Translations under genes and position numbers: made by a program
Source of the DNA: Hyposmocoma kahamanoa
Taxonomy: Eukaryota > Arthropoda > Insecta > Lepidoptera > Cosmopterigidae
NCBI RefSeq assembly: GCF_003589595.1
Contig: NW_020653726.1
Span: 14,746,123 to 14,810,122 of the forward strand
Direction: 5' to 3'
DNA: 64,000 nucleotides
Notes under the pieces: generated by a model
Databases searched by the model: none
What the model saw: the letters and a program-made list of their open reading frames with translations, nothing else
Told to the model about the DNA's origin: nothing
Shown: in pieces, positions 1 through 11,778 of the stretch
How positions within the stretch are numbered: the stretch's first letter is position 1
How the letters are laid out: each line of letters starts with the position of its first letter

Positions 1-599
1 CTGCATGAAAAAATATTCAACACAAGCTCAGCTATTTTGCACGATTTAACCTACACGGAGTTCGCGTGTAGCTACTTAATTTACTTCCATTTTTACTCTC
101 AATTATTGTCATGCCTTACTGGGCCTATTACTTAAAATGATTGAAACATCTATTGTACTTGTGATGATCAATAAAATTATTATTATTATGTATAAATAAT
201 GCCTATCCACACTCGCCTTGAAAAGGCCAAAGTTCAGTTCAGGGATAAGTCTGCGGACAGGAAATTCCACTTTATAACAGTTCGCCATATAAATGTGGAA
301 GGATATCCACAACCTAGGGATGGAACCGTAGCCTACGTCTAGTCCGCTTGGTAAGTAAACTTTACTTCCACGAAAGTATAAAGGATAGAATATTTAAAAT
401 CTTTTATACTACTTGTGAAAAATACTGTTCTAATAACCTCTTACAGTTACAGATCTCATAATTACGAATTTGGATAATTTAGGAAAACTAGGTGCCTCAA
501 TATCCATCAAACATACAACATACAAAACCATTACTCAGAGCTTGTTCCTGTATTAATCACTGGCAGTAGAGTTCAATTACGGGCAAATGGAACTTTTGT

Positions 600-738
600 C
601 ACAGGGTGAGCAGCGCTGTGGCAAGGCCACTCAGATCTTTGCGATTTAAAGCTCTGAGTGGCACTACAACTGCTATGAACAGGCGTAGCTTAATACCAGA
701 TACACGACTTGTTCGTCCCGTCACTTAATATTTATAAA
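600..738 (+). repeat. Metulj-like SINE copy A (3' part)
   Basis: Matches the 3' half of the roughly 300-bp family found throughout this window (cagatctttgcgatttaaag, then an 'aggcgt...cgacttgttcgtcccgtcactt' end and an A-run). The 5' half is unrecognisable. Confidence 0.6.
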
Positions 739-820
739 AAAGGCTCTTTTGGCTGCTCGATCCTCTCCCATTCTTTCTACATGCCTTAGCCAGCAAGCAA
801 TAGGCAGGTTAGTATTACGA

Positions 821-1313
821 GGGGACTGTAGGGCAGGACCTCTCGCTGCCGAGAGTGGTTGCCGCCATGCTCGATAGCGAGGAGTCCTGGGAGGCGGTGG
901 CCTCCTTTTGCGCAGAGGTTATGTCGCAAAAGGAGGCCGCGGAGCGGGTGCGCGAGGACGCGGCAGACGCGCACCCGCTCCGGCGCAGACGTACGGGGAG
1001 AAGACGAAGGCAGTTCGCTGCTCGCCTGATCCCCTAGTGAGACCAGCGGGCTCTGGGCTCACTCATCTGGGGGGCGGGTTGGAGGACAACCGACTCGCCC
1101 CTCCGTTGGCGCGGGAGCCCTGGCGTAAGCTAGGGCGGCCGGGCGGCTTCGTGGTGAATGTTCACTGATCCCACGGCGCCAACCGGCGAGAGGGAAACCC
1201 GGGGGGTTTTAGTGGGGTAGGCCCTCCAGTCTGGAGGGAGAGTCCCCACATAACCCCTGAGTCTCCCTGGGCTCAGGGGTATCCATAAAGATTTCCCTCA
1301 CGTCAAAAAAAAA
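821..1313 (+). mobile_element. 5'-truncated R1-clade LINE, 3' end only
   Basis: About 490 bases with an exact 14-bp target-site duplication, GGTTAGTATTACGA, at 807-820 and 1314-1327, and a poly(A) end. The frame from 822 to 1037 encodes the C terminus of an R1-type ORF2 (motifs VAAMLDSEESW, VASFC and VMSQKEAAER). The 3' untranslated end (ATCCATAAAGATTTCCCTCA plus A-run) matches that of the copy ending at 15818, so the two belong to one or closely related families. R1 proper targets 28S rDNA, and this insertion is not in rDNA. Confidence 0.85.
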
Positions 1314-1327
1314 GGTTAGTATTACGA

Positions 1328-2800
1328 ACCACGGTCAATTATTTCACTTTATAAATGAAAGCAAAATCAAATAATTCCACCGAGCTCAGAATCATAATAA
1401 ATAAATAAATGTAAATATTAGACAACATCACTTATGTTGCTTTGATCCCAAAGTAAGTGGCTAAAGCACTTGTGTTATGGAAATCGGAAACAACGACGGT
1501 ACCACGAACACCCAGACCCGAGACAATATAGAAAGGTTAGTTTTTTTACACTAACCCGGCCGGAGACCGAATCCGGGACCCCAGAGATGGCGACACTATA
1601 ATAATATAATAATAATAGTTTATTTCTCTTTCCACAAAGTAATAAGACTACGTACTTTATAAAAAAACTTACGAAACAGATATTTTGAGAAAAGCTAGAG
1701 CCTAAACTAATCAGAGATTTGTATTTTAGGTCTATATTATGTGCCTCGTTGGCTTAAATAAAACCACATTAAACTTAAATCATCTATATTTTTTTGAGTT
1801 TGGACACATATCACACGACCTAACTATATATGTGTGTATATCACACAAGTATAAAACCCGGTCGGTTTGCAAGCCATTTTACCACAGAGGTGTTCATAGT
1901 ATTCGTCAAATTAAACTTACAGAAACTTACCTCAAATAAATACTTTTCTTTGATCTGAAATCGGAATTCTGCACTTTAACGGTTTTTCGCTCGTTAAAAT
2001 AAAGCTGCAATTACTTAAGAGCTACATTTTCAACTCTATTAAGTTAACTACATACATTATGTGCTCTCTAGTTATTTAGCTTCCGCATCCTATGAATACA
2101 GGCCTCGGATAAGGTTGCATAGTCGACAGCGTCTCAGAAACGAAGTAATTTTCTGAATTACCAAAATGTAATGTTTATTATTTATTTTATTAAATCGGTG
2201 GCACGTGCTATAGGCGATATTTTGAACAAAAGTTATGTCAAATTTACAGTATTGTTCACATAAAAATTGTTAGAAATAAAATCATAACTTTACACAATTT
2301 TATTTTGTTTTTCACGGTTACTCCTAACTTTATTCGTAATTTATTTTATCATAAACATTATTGTTTCTATTATTTTTTTGTATTATTAAAGTAATGAGTA
2401 CCTAACTTGGGCCTTTTCAAGGCGAGAATGTAAGGCATTATAATATAGGTGTGCATGCTCCATCGTCGGGCTAATCCTCACTTTCCATCGGGTGAGATGG
2501 AGATCAAATGCACATTATATATTTAAAAAGTTAGGTACTACATTAATTTTTTTAAATAATACATATATATAATTTTTTTTAATTAAAGGATAACGCCAGA
2601 GGACCATCTGAGATGGTGAGTGGCGTCAATCTTAATTGGGTCCTGGTAGAATACCAGGTCGTAGGCAATTTTACGCTGAGCCAGCACGTTTTCACTATCA
2701 TGAGTTCCAAAACTGTTTACTTTAATTAGTTCTATGTGAAGTTGTAAGTTCCTTCTGTTATATGTTATTTTTAAGTGGTTTCATACAATCATTTAGTTAG
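1328..2800. other. No gene; AT-rich DNA with transposon debris
   Basis: No supportable open frame. At 2405-2530 there is text ('gggccttttcaaggcgaga', 'atcctcactttccatcggg') that I associate with lepidopteran repeats; a 17-base inverted match to it is at 208-236. The rest has no recognisable content. Confidence 0.5.
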
Positions 2801-2807
2801 TTTTACA

Positions 2808-3062
2808 TGATTTTTAACCGACGTGAAAAAAGGAGGACGTTCTCAATACTGTATTTTTTTTGTGTGTGTATGCTATGGGATTACTTCAAGATTTGTGAAC
2901 CGATTTTGATCATTCTTTTTCTGTTGGTAAGAGGGTACCTCAGTGGTTGGTTTAAATTTGAATTTAATATTCCACCTCTAAAGGTGACAAACTAGGGGTG
3001 AATACGGTTTCGCGCAATTTCCGGTAACCGATTTCAATAAAACTTGGCAAATTAATAGATGT
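2808..3062 (+). repeat. Lepidopteran 'accgact..aaaaaaggagg' repeat, copy 1
   Basis: Landmarks 'ttaaccgacgtgaaaaaagg', 'gaaccgattttgatcattct', 'ttccacctctaaaggtg', 'ccggtaaccgatttcaata' and 'aaacttggcaaatt' occur in the same order in the copies at 26.2-26.7 and 55.0 kb. Confidence 0.65.
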
Positions 3063-3119
3063 TATTCCACCAACTTTTGAGGTCGTTTTTTTGTTATGAA
3101 AATGTTATTTTAATTAATA

Positions 3120-3341
3120 ATAATAATATAATAATGACGCAACACACTCATAGCCCCGCACTAGGGAAAACCCTGTGTCGCGGGTGCCATGGACACACAC
3201 ATATTCAATCACAAATTACACCCAAACTCACGAGAGAAATAAATGTAGGCTATACACATATTTCTCCCGACCTGGGAATCGAACCCAGGACGTCTGCGTG
3301 GCAGTCCAGCATGGTAACCGTTCGGCCACGGAGGCAGTTAA
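3120..3341 (-). repeat. tRNA-derived SINE, TGGCCGAACGG family, copy 1
   Basis: Read on the minus strand it starts with a tRNA-like head: A-box TGGCCGAACGG and B-box GGGTTCGATTCCC. A tRNA-unrelated body follows ('tttctctcgtgagtttgggt', 'tccatggcacccgcg', 'ccctagtgcgggg') and an ATT-rich tail. This is the fullest copy in the window. Confidence 0.8.
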
Positions 3342-4334
3342 CTTGTCATGGAAGTGAAAAGGGTTTTATCTATCTATCTAATCTACCTCTTTTTTATAAA
3401 AAAAAATAATAAACATCACATGTAACACATTAAGAAGCCAATTAATCAACTATATACATTTGTATGTATGTTACCAACAAAACGCTATTTCAAGTGGAAT
3501 AGTTTTTTTTTTTATTCCGGCATTAGTCAAACAAGACCTCGACGACGTCAAAAAAATAACTTAATTTCTGACATCAATATTACGAATAGCTAAAGTTACG
3601 AGTTAAAAATTCAGAACAAAAGAATGGGAACAATATCATATAAAGGACAATAAAAAATATGAATAGAATATCAGGAGTAACGACCAATTAGTATCGAGTG
3701 ACTTGTATAGTAATAATTGTGAGTAAAATTTATGACGAGTTAGAATAGTGAGGGCTAAATATTGTATGTGAATAGGGCACCCATTGAAAATGCCATGCCC
3801 ATCACAGAACAATAAATACAGTAGAAGCGCTTAGCTTGCATGGCATGTGTGCCAACAGCACGCGAAGTTCCACATACTTAAGCTCAGTCCGAAATTTTCG
3901 CGTTTTACGTTAAGGTCGTGTCAATTATCTCGCCCAAAAACTCAAAAATCGTAGAAAAATGCCTTGTTTCGCTACTTTAGAGTGCAGAAATTATAGTCAC
4001 ACTTATAATAATATTTATTGTGGTATTTCATAGCAACCATTAGTCTTATTTTATTTAATTTCAATAAATTTTCAATTTCCTGTTCGTAATCGTAATCATT
4101 TTTTTAAACCAAGAAACAAAAGTAAACCTTATACCGTTGCAATATGGTCGTTTCTTCTTTGGAGAAGTAATTAACAAAATATCTCGAATTCGTCCTCGTT
4201 CAGGTATTAATCAAAAGATGGCAGCACATTCATTGAAACTTTAATATAAAATCAAAACGTCGTAACTTGCTATAATAGATATTGAACTTTCAAAGATAAG
4301 CATCTGAGAAAAGTTTAAATTATACTAATTATAT

Positions 4335-4392
4335 TATTTGTATTAATTATTATAACAAACTAGTGGAGTAATTTCACAAAAAAAAATTTAAT
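4335..4392 (+). repeat. SINE tail fragment
   Basis: 'tgtattaattattataaca' followed by 'aactagtggagtaatttcac' and an A-run: the same tail as at 5.35 and 24.34 kb. Confidence 0.55.
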
Positions 4393-4436
4393 ATCAATTC
4401 AATAAAAATTTAATTTATATTAATTAAATTATATTC

Positions 4437-4588
4437 GATCGAAGACGTCCACTGCTGAACATAGGCCTCCCCCAAAGATTGCTAGACTAGCCGGTCGGAC
4501 GCGACGTTCATCCATCGGTAACCCGCCGCCCTTAACGTCTCAGAGCCATAAGTCATCACAGGCAACGCGATGACCTACGACCTGGCTC
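4437..4588 (+). mobile_element. RTE-type LINE fragment
   Basis: Carries 'gacgtccactgctgaacata' and 'ggcctcccccaaagattgc', a text I recognise from RTE-like elements abundant in lepidopteran genomes. There is no open frame. Confidence 0.5.
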
Positions 4589-4590
4589 TT

Positions 4591-4652
4591 AGATACATAC
4601 CTATAGGGAAAGAATGTGGGGTGGTACATTCTTTCGCTATAGGTATGTATCT
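4591..4652. repeat. 27-bp-arm inverted repeat (hairpin)
   Basis: Arms 4591-4617 and 4626-4652 pair with one mismatch in 27 around an 8-base loop (ggggtggt). The arm begins 'agatacatacctataggg'. It sits between the RTE fragment and the 660-bp TIR element. Confidence 0.85.
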
Positions 4653-4681
4653 AAAAAAAAAACCAGTCGAACCTGTAGCCT

Positions 4682-5341
4682 AAGAACTCATGGAGCGGTT
4701 TTCACCCGCGCCGGCCGCGGTTGCGGGACCGCGGTCTCCGTGCGCTTTGCGGGCGTCGTTGCCCGCGCACCCTGCGGTCGGTTCGCGGGCGACGCGTTCC
4801 ACGCCCGCGGTGGTGGGTCTTTCCTTCCCACGCCATTTTGTGATTGATTGTCGATTTGGCAGCGCGTGTCAATTTCTCAAGTTATGGATGTTGAAGTCGA
4901 TCAATTAATTTCCTACCAGTTACCATTTTTCTTAAAAGTTCTGAATAAGTAGATACGGACATCCGATAAAAACTAAAGAATTTGTGTTCATGTTTTTTTA
5001 ACTCATTAGTAAGAACAACGAATAATTCGTAACGCTTTCTTTCCTGAATCAGAGAATGCAGAATATTTTAGGCCCTTTTCTTTTAATTCTTCGATTTAGT
5101 AAGTAAAACGCGATAGCTCGGTGTTTATGTGAGTCCATGGCGACGTCTGAGACTTAACTGACGATCTCAATCGATCGTAAATAACCGCGTGCCTTGCGAT
5201 CCTTTCCCGCCAAGTTTGCGGGCCATTCCACAACCGCGGCAAATACGTGACCGCACAAACCTGCGGTATCATGAGTGTTGAAATAAAACAGCTGTCCCGC
5301 AACCGCAGCGGGCGCGGGGCAAAACCGCTTCGTGAGTTCTT
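4682..5341. mobile_element. 660-bp non-coding TIR element
   Basis: The first and last roughly 55 bases are imperfect inverted repeats starting AAGAACTCAYGRAGCGGTTT and continuing GC-rich (...GCGGTTGCGGGAC). A 5-bp duplication, AGCCT, flanks it (4677-4681 and 5342-5346). The interior has no transposase; the superfamily is undetermined. Confidence 0.7.
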
Positions 5342-5348
5342 AGCCTTG

Positions 5349-5412
5349 AAGAGTTCGATCTTCGTATTAATAATTATAACAAACTAGTGGAGTAATTTCA
5401 CAAAAAAATTAT
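5349..5412 (+). repeat. SINE tail fragment (tcgatcttcgtattaata family)
   Basis: Shares the tail of the 5.6-kb tRNA-headed SINE and extends it with 'acaaactagtggagtaattt' and an A-run. The same extension is present at 4335-4390 and 24338-24395. Confidence 0.6.
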
Positions 5413-5610
5413 TGAATATCAATTCAATAAAAAATTAAAATACAGTGCATAGCGACATCTCTCGCCAGGACCGGTAGCTGTAAAGGTATGTAACTGGGTG
5501 ATAAAACTTTCATAGATTTCTTATAGATGGCGCTACGCCTAAAAAGTCGTTGAAAAACCAAATACAAAGACACGACAACAAGCACATAGAAAAATTCGTG
5601 AGGTGCGCTG

Positions 5611-5738
5611 GTTGGTTCCGTGACTTAGTTGGTATAGCGTCTGCCACGGTGTGCTAGAAGACGTCGGTTCGAATCCGGCCGGATCGAAGGAATTTTTTCT
5701 GAGTGTTCGATCTTTGTATTAATAATTGTAACACCATT
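5611..5738 (+). repeat. tRNA-headed SINE with 'tcgatctttgtattaata' tail
   Basis: A-box TGACTTAGTTGG and B-box GGTTCGAATCC are in tRNA order and spacing, followed by a short A/T spacer and the tail 'gttcgatctttgtattaata'. It is not a functional tRNA, since the acceptor arms do not pair. The same tail is found at about 4335, 5354 and 24338. Confidence 0.7.
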
Positions 5739-8590
5739 TAAATGTTCATTTTGGAACATAATTCAGGATCTGGAATACATTCTCCTGGCACGATATACGA
5801 GTATGTACCTATTTCATTAAATAAATTATAAACACCACCGTAAAAATAATATATGATAATCTCTGTGATAGTTCACAAACATCTATACAATATAAAGATT
5901 GTAACAACGTGCACTAATTACGTATTTTATAAATTATTTTTTTATATAATCCTCGTTTTTAAATGCATGGCTTTTGTTTAAGTAAATACATTAAACTAAA
6001 GTAGAAATAGCACCATTTGGTGCAATATTTATTTGTGAGAAATGTGCGGAAAAACATTAATTTTCAAAAATTCATTCATAATTTTTTTACGACTACGTAC
6101 AAAGGTTACTTCATTACACTACATTCATTACACTGCTGCTACAGATGAGGTAATCGATAAAAAATTTCCGATAATTTAATGAAAAATGTACAGTACATGT
6201 ATTCATTCTTAAAGTACGAATTTTAACCATAGCCAATGAATTATTGATATGTCAATGTTATTACCTTTTTGAAAACAATAAATTAAAGATATGATAATTG
6301 TTTTTAAAAATTTACTAAAACATCAAATAAAATTGCATTTGAATTATAGTTGTGTGTTTCATGAATATAATACAAAACATATATATATATATAGTTCAGA
6401 ATACGTCAGAAAAATAAAACTATAAAAGAGATCTTTGCTTTAAAAATCAAATACACTAAAAACTTAGAGGATAGAAAAAAATAGTCTAAAACTAAAAATC
6501 TATTGACTTTACCTCATCCCTGCGGCAAAATGTCAAATGAAGTGTAGGATCACCCTAGTTTGTGTTTAGTATATAAAATCTTGTCTTTGTTCTAGGAATC
6601 AATTTGTGCAAAAATATCTTCAATACTCCCACCGAGTCATCGAACAAAATTTTCTGTACATTGTATAACACACCCTCCATGACATTTATGAAACTAAAAA
6701 AACGGACACTGGCAGAATTGAGACTAATTAATCTCTAAGCCATTCGTTAAGAAAAAAAAAATATTTTTTTCCGCTTATCGAACAGAGGGTCGTGGGGTTC
6801 TGATACGGGTTACCTCTGACTTTTTCGGAATTCACGTGAGAAATTTAACTAGAAATTACCATGAGCTTTTCTGTGAAGGAAAACATCGTAAGGAAACCTG
6901 CACATATCTGCAAAGTAATTTAATGATGTGTGTGATAATCCTAATCCGCATTGGGCCTGTGCCCAGCAGTGGTGTATAAGCGAACTATTATTATAAAGTC
7001 TGTACACTCCGGCCAACCAGTTATAATATAACTTTTGACAGCTCGAATTTTAATCTATTAGTAATGTTCTAATGCGTTTCCGGTTTTTTATAACAGTCGA
7101 TTTTATTTATGAAGAAGTTTTAATCGTGAATGTGAGCGGGTTCTGAAAAATTGATATTATCCGATTGGGATCATGATGTTTCGTTTGACAATTTGTGTAC
7201 TCAAGAATTAATAATTAATGAGAATTCAAGTGATTATTCCCGTTGAAATGGAGAAGACTCCGACGATTCATTATAGTAAACAATAAGAATTTATAATTTA
7301 TTTAATTTCATTATAATTTATTACATAGGTCACAAAACTTATCAACTTGAATAATCTTCGTTACATAATTTGTTGGCTCGATGAGTATCGGAGCTAAAGA
7401 GCTTCACTAAAATTAGAAAATAAAAGAGTCCAGAAAGCTTATAGGATGGAAAAGGAAGTGTTGCATTTTTTTGTCTATGGTTGTACGTCAATAATTACGG
7501 AATTTCGGAGGCATGCATATATGAAAAGTTAATTATATGGTTGGACGGAGCATAGTTGAACCAGCAACTTTTATGGTCTAATGAGACTATCCGTACTAAG
7601 TTCGAGAAGAGACGTATAAATAAAATTGAGCGAACAAGTTATAAGTAGATAAGCCTGACAAAACCGAGTTTTGCCGAGCTGTCTGTCGCGCCCAACTTCG
7701 ATTAATAAAGGCTTGAAATGAAGAAGAACGTAGACTCAAGAACCTTGGCTCTGTTCGCCTATAAATCTGTTTAAACGTTCCAACCACATTGTCCTCGAAT
7801 TTCCAAATGATAAGCGTTTATCTGTATTTGACACGAACTGCCGATCTGATGATTTTAATAAATGAATACTCAAAATGAGAACGATTAGCGTATTTTAATG
7901 GAATACTGGAGCATTACCGCAGTATCATGACCGTTAAAATTTGGGTTAAATATGTCATTAGGAACATGCGTGTTTGTATTGTTCATGTAACGATTTTCGA
8001 TACTAAATTAAATGAATTTACTTAACTACATACGCCTAATATACCTTCTATAAAAGACGGAGTTGGGTGATTTTCAGATTAGTTTTCTCTACCTAATCTC
8101 GGTGTTAAGTATTCGAGCATATTATCGTGAAATATTAAATAATATTCAGGATACTACACTCGAATATTAAGCGATACATCATGATAATATTCTATAATAT
8201 TTAAAAAATCAAAATTGCTTCCGAAATTAGGTAGAAAGAATTAATTGTGGAAATTAATAAATAAATTTTATAATAATTTTTAATTTTTACAAAAAAAAAT
8301 TAAGTCAGTCAACATCTTATACACTCACTCACACGTATAAATATAAACATCTACACATGAGCACACAACTACCTACTCCAATACACTATATATACATACA
8401 CGAATATTTTATACACTTGTTCTTTGTTGCTTCTTTATAATATATAGTTTAAAATATTTATATTAATATCTCTGTCCTTGGTGAAAATTTAATAGCAATA
8501 CGTTCGAGTTAGTTTAATTAGTTTAGATTTGAGTCTTCTACAGATTTTGTTGCTTTAGTAAATAAGACCTGGTTTTGTAACAAATAATTT
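5739..8590. other. No gene seen, apart from the SINE at 6815-6995
   Basis: AT-rich sequence with short accidental frames only (for example 63 codons on the minus strand at 7596-7787, without recognisable similarity). A short AT dinucleotide run is at about 6380. Confidence 0.5.
6815..6995 (+). repeat. SINE of the 'gaaggaaaacatcgtgagg' family, partial
   Basis: Shares 'taccatgagctttt', 'gaaggaaaacatcgtaagg', 'aatccgcattgggcc' and 'cccagcagtggtgtataa' with the 44-kb copy; the tRNA-like head is missing. Confidence 0.7.
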
Positions 8591-8898
8591 TACTAGCAGT
8601 ACAGCTACTTGTGTACGAGAGAGTTCGTCCAGGGAAGTAATGACACCTTACCTATTTCTGCCGCCAAGCAGTAATGTGAGCATTACTGCGTTCCGATTTG
8701 GAGGGTAAGGGTGCTGGTGAAATTACAGGCACACTTGCTAACTTATGTCTCAGAGTGACGGGAGCAGTGTGGCAGTGTCCGTGTCAGTGTCAGTTGCGAT
8801 TTAAAGCTCCGAATGGCATCGCAACTACTATGGGCAGGCGTATCACTTAACAAAACGCGTAAGATTCGTACGTCCCGTTACTTGACATCTTAAAAAAA
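8591..8898 (+). repeat. Metulj-like SINE copy B (full length)
   Basis: Near-complete copy with all family landmarks in order: 'ctagcagtacagct', 'agttcgtccagggaagta', 'tgccgccaagcagtaatg', 'attacaggcacac', 'gcgatttaaagctcc', and the poly(A) end after the 'cgtcccgttacttgac' box. Confidence 0.75.
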
Positions 8899-8906
8899 AT
8901 CTTGGA

Positions 8907-9066
8907 CTTGTCAACTTAAGTCACAGGGTAACAGACGCAGAGGCAGTCGCCTCGTCTCTTTGTGATTGAAACCTCTGAGTGACACTGCAATTGATATATA
9001 AACCGGTGTTTACTACCAGGCGCACGACTTGTTTCTGTCGTCACATTGTATCATTAGAAAAAAATT
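8907..9066 (+). repeat. Metulj-like SINE copy C (3' half)
   Basis: Begins at the 'cttgtcaacttaagtcacagggt' point and runs to the poly(A) end, directly behind copy B in the same orientation. Confidence 0.65.
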
Positions 9067-9430
9067 GCAGAGACAAATAAATTTATTATTATTTATTATT
9101 ATAACGCGTTTTTATAACAAGTCTAGGTATTTGAGGTTATACTATTTAGATAAGTTATGTACTTGTGTAGTGGTTATGAAAAAAAATCGTGAAATCGAGA
9201 CCAATCATAATCGGGGCCAATCCGAACTACTCGTATATACATCAGCTCTTCGAAAGGCTGTGAGACAATAGACAGACTCTGGACACTTACGAGAACAGTG
9301 TTCGCTGCAAAATGATTGCAAAACTTAGACAGTAAAGTTGAAAGTTGTTTGACATAAACGATGAAGATAGCCGTCGCAGTTTATGACAGTTGGGGCCATG
9401 AAATTGATGATTTTACGTTAAGGTAAGAGC

Positions 9431-9663
9431 GGTTACACACAACGACATTTAGCAGAGATGCAAACGCGATGCAGTCGCTAATCGTCTACCTACACGCTAC
9501 ACGCGCGCCATTTTAAGCAGCGATGCAAGCGCGCGTTTGTATCGATGCAGTCGCGCGTTTGCATCGATGCAATCGCCTAGAAATCACAAGTGTAGTAATG
9601 CAATAGCGCGTTTCACGAACGCGCGTTTGCATCGCTGATTGATAATAGTCGCCGTGTGTAAAC
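9431..9663. mobile_element. TIR element rich in 'gcgcgtttgcatcgatgca'
   Basis: Ends are inverted: GGTTACACACAACGAC at 9431-9446 against the reverse complement of GTCGCCGTGTGTAAAC at 9648-9663, with further pairing in the adjoining 'agatgcaaacgcg' text. The interior repeats the GCGCGTTTGCATCG motif several times on both strands. Non-coding. Confidence 0.6.
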
Positions 9664-9897
9664 ATTTTAAGAATTAATCACTATAATATTACAATGTTTT
9701 CATGTAAAAAGACTTCGGTCTCTTTTTACCAACAGCAGTGAAATTTGATATGGACGTGACCTGTGACATAGACATTGGTAATTCTGTACCCTCAGTGAAA
9801 AACGCGATAACTCGACTTATATTAGCTATTCTTTTTTTGTAAAATGGTACAGCTTTCTGCATAATCGCCATTGCTGTACATAGCTGCTTTAGAACTT

Positions 9898-10445
9898 ACT
9901 AGCAGTAGAGTTTCTTGTGAAAGATTTTTGTCCAGGAAAGTACTGCCACCTTACCGGTAACCTATCACAAACTCGAATTATTTTTCAGAAATAACGTTTG
10001 TTCGAATTTTCATTACACCAAAAACTGAATTATAACGAAACCGTTGTTCTTTCAGGATATGTTGGATGGTTAGGTTAAGTTAGGTTTAAAAGAAAAAACA
10101 TTTTCCTATCAAAATTACTTTCGAGGTTATGAAAATGCGAGCAAAAATTATGGAAAATGTCATTTCGTACTACTGATAGGTAACCCACCTTACCAATTTC
10201 TGCCGCCAAGCAGTAATGTAAGCATTGCAGGGTTTCGGTTTTGAAGGGTTAGGCTGCTGGTGTAATTACAGGCACACGGGACTGTTAACTTATGTCTCAG
10301 CGTGACGAGCGTAGTGGCAGTGCCCCTCTGATCTCTGTGATTTAAAGCTCTAAGTGGCACTGCAACTGTTATGAATAGGCGCGTCGCTTACCACCAGGAG
10401 CACGACGTATTCGTCCAGTCTCTTCGTATCATAAAAAACACTAAA
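9898..10445 (+). repeat. Metulj-like SINE copy D, split by a MULE-like insert
   Basis: The 5' part is 9898-9955 and the 3' part 10186-10445. The two halves join cleanly when the insert at 9956-10185 and one copy of its 9-bp duplication are removed. Confidence 0.75.
9956..10185. mobile_element. 230-bp MULE-like MITE
   Basis: Perfect 12-bp TIRs (GGTAACCTATCA...TGATAGGTAACC) flanked by an exact 9-bp duplication, CACCTTACC, at 9947-9955 and 10186-10194. A 9-bp duplication suggests the Mutator-like superfamily. It lies inside SINE copy D and contains 'ggttaggttaagttaggtt'. A diverged relative of its core is at about 39990-40190. Confidence 0.75.
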
Positions 10446-11439
10446 GGTTTTTTTTTGTATTCGTGATAAAAATTTTCAGGCAGATATTAAATTTCGTCTG
10501 TCACAAGGTGTAAAGAAATGCACCTTCTTTCGAATCATTTAAAACATTGAGCTTTAATTCATTTGCAATTGTATATACTGATCGTATTGCAGTTACATAT
10601 AATGTTTGTAGCGTTTCGATTATGTTCTTTTTATGGTTTCTTGTAAAATTTGAATAGATAACTCTCAATGAGTTATCATTATATAGTTATCTATTTGAAC
10701 TTATTTTGATAATATTATTCACCAAGTGACCAAATGCTTTCATGCTGTGAAAATTTATGGAATTTGCAAAAAACCACTTACCACAAGCACGTTTTAAAGT
10801 GGCAAATTAGCCTTTATTCTTTCTTGTTAAGCGTGTGTAAAGTTAACCACACTACTAACATTGCAATTACTTTCTAGCAAAAGTAACCCCTTTAAAACAC
10901 GTAACAAAAAAATTATGAGCAATCAAAATTACACATTCTTAAAAATCTATATCAAAATACGAATTTCTGACGTTTTTTACGTACAGAATTGTTTGATAAC
11001 GATATTACTTAAGTGTAAGGAATAAAATACTTTTTCGGGTAGGTAAAATGGGTACTTTTTCAGTAGAAAATCGCTACTAATGACGAAGTTCCTAGACATG
11101 AAGGGTATAATACTTTCGCGTAGCGCAACCGAGACTCTAAAATCTGCTTATCTTTGTGGTCCAATCGAAAATAAAGGATCTACTTTCGCTGTTGTCATGG
11201 CGCCTAATAAGCCTTCGCGTTCGAGCACCGGCGAGGGCCCTCGGCCGAGCACAGCCATCGACACTCGACCCAATGAAGCGCAGTCGCCACCCTCCACGGC
11301 CCTGATCCAACAAATCTGGCAAAAGTGCCCAAGAAAAATAGAAAAACGATGTCGGTCGATTGGATACCCCTTCATTTAGTGATGATTCTTGCGCATTTCT
11401 ATTTATGGCATTATCGTTTAACGCTTTTTCAAAAATAAC
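10446..11439. other. No gene supported
   Basis: Overlapping short frames on both strands at 11080-11445 coincide with a brief GC-rich patch ('cgagggccctcggccgag' inverted repeat at about 11230). None has a recognisable domain or splice context. Confidence 0.45.
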
Positions 11440-11760
11440 ACGCAATTGTGGATGTAATCTATTTTTTGTTCAAAATTGAACATAAAAATCTCCCTGAAAA
11501 AATCTCCCCCTCGCCTTCTCTTGGTTCCTTCAAACAACGTGTCAAGGATCACTTCCTCAACTCCTAAGTTTCGTCTGTTCTCTAAGATCCTTTCATTTCT
11601 TTCCGATATTTATACTTCATTTTTCTTTTTCCTTTAAAAGTATTTTTTCCTTTTTATATTATTAGTTATTGATTGTTATGTATGTACTAATATTATTTGT
11701 ATGTATATATGTAATATACATGTATATCGAAAATCAAAGTCAAAGTCAAAGTTTATACTT
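11440..11760 (+). mobile_element. LINE 3'-end fragment
   Basis: The frame 11481-11567 ends in the typical LINE ORF2 C terminus NLPEKI...SLGSFKQRVKDHFLNS and a TAA stop, followed by an AT-rich tail. Upstream coding sequence is absent. The motif fits CR1/Jockey-group elements. Confidence 0.55.
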
Positions 11761-11778
11761 GCAACAATACATAAAAAC

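Noticed and set aside
208..2433. 17-base inverted match 'cgccttgaaaaggcc' at 208-236 and 2405-2433 as element ends
   Set aside because: Too short and internally palindromic, with no target duplication; more likely fragments of a common repeat.
5613..5690. Possible tRNA gene (A and B boxes)
   Set aside because: The promoter boxes are good but the acceptor and other arms do not pair, and it runs into a SINE tail seen elsewhere; called a SINE head instead.
11137..11445. Overlapping frames of 75-102 codons in a GC-rich patch
   Set aside because: Present on both strands at once, with no known motif, no splice context and no similarity to neighbours.
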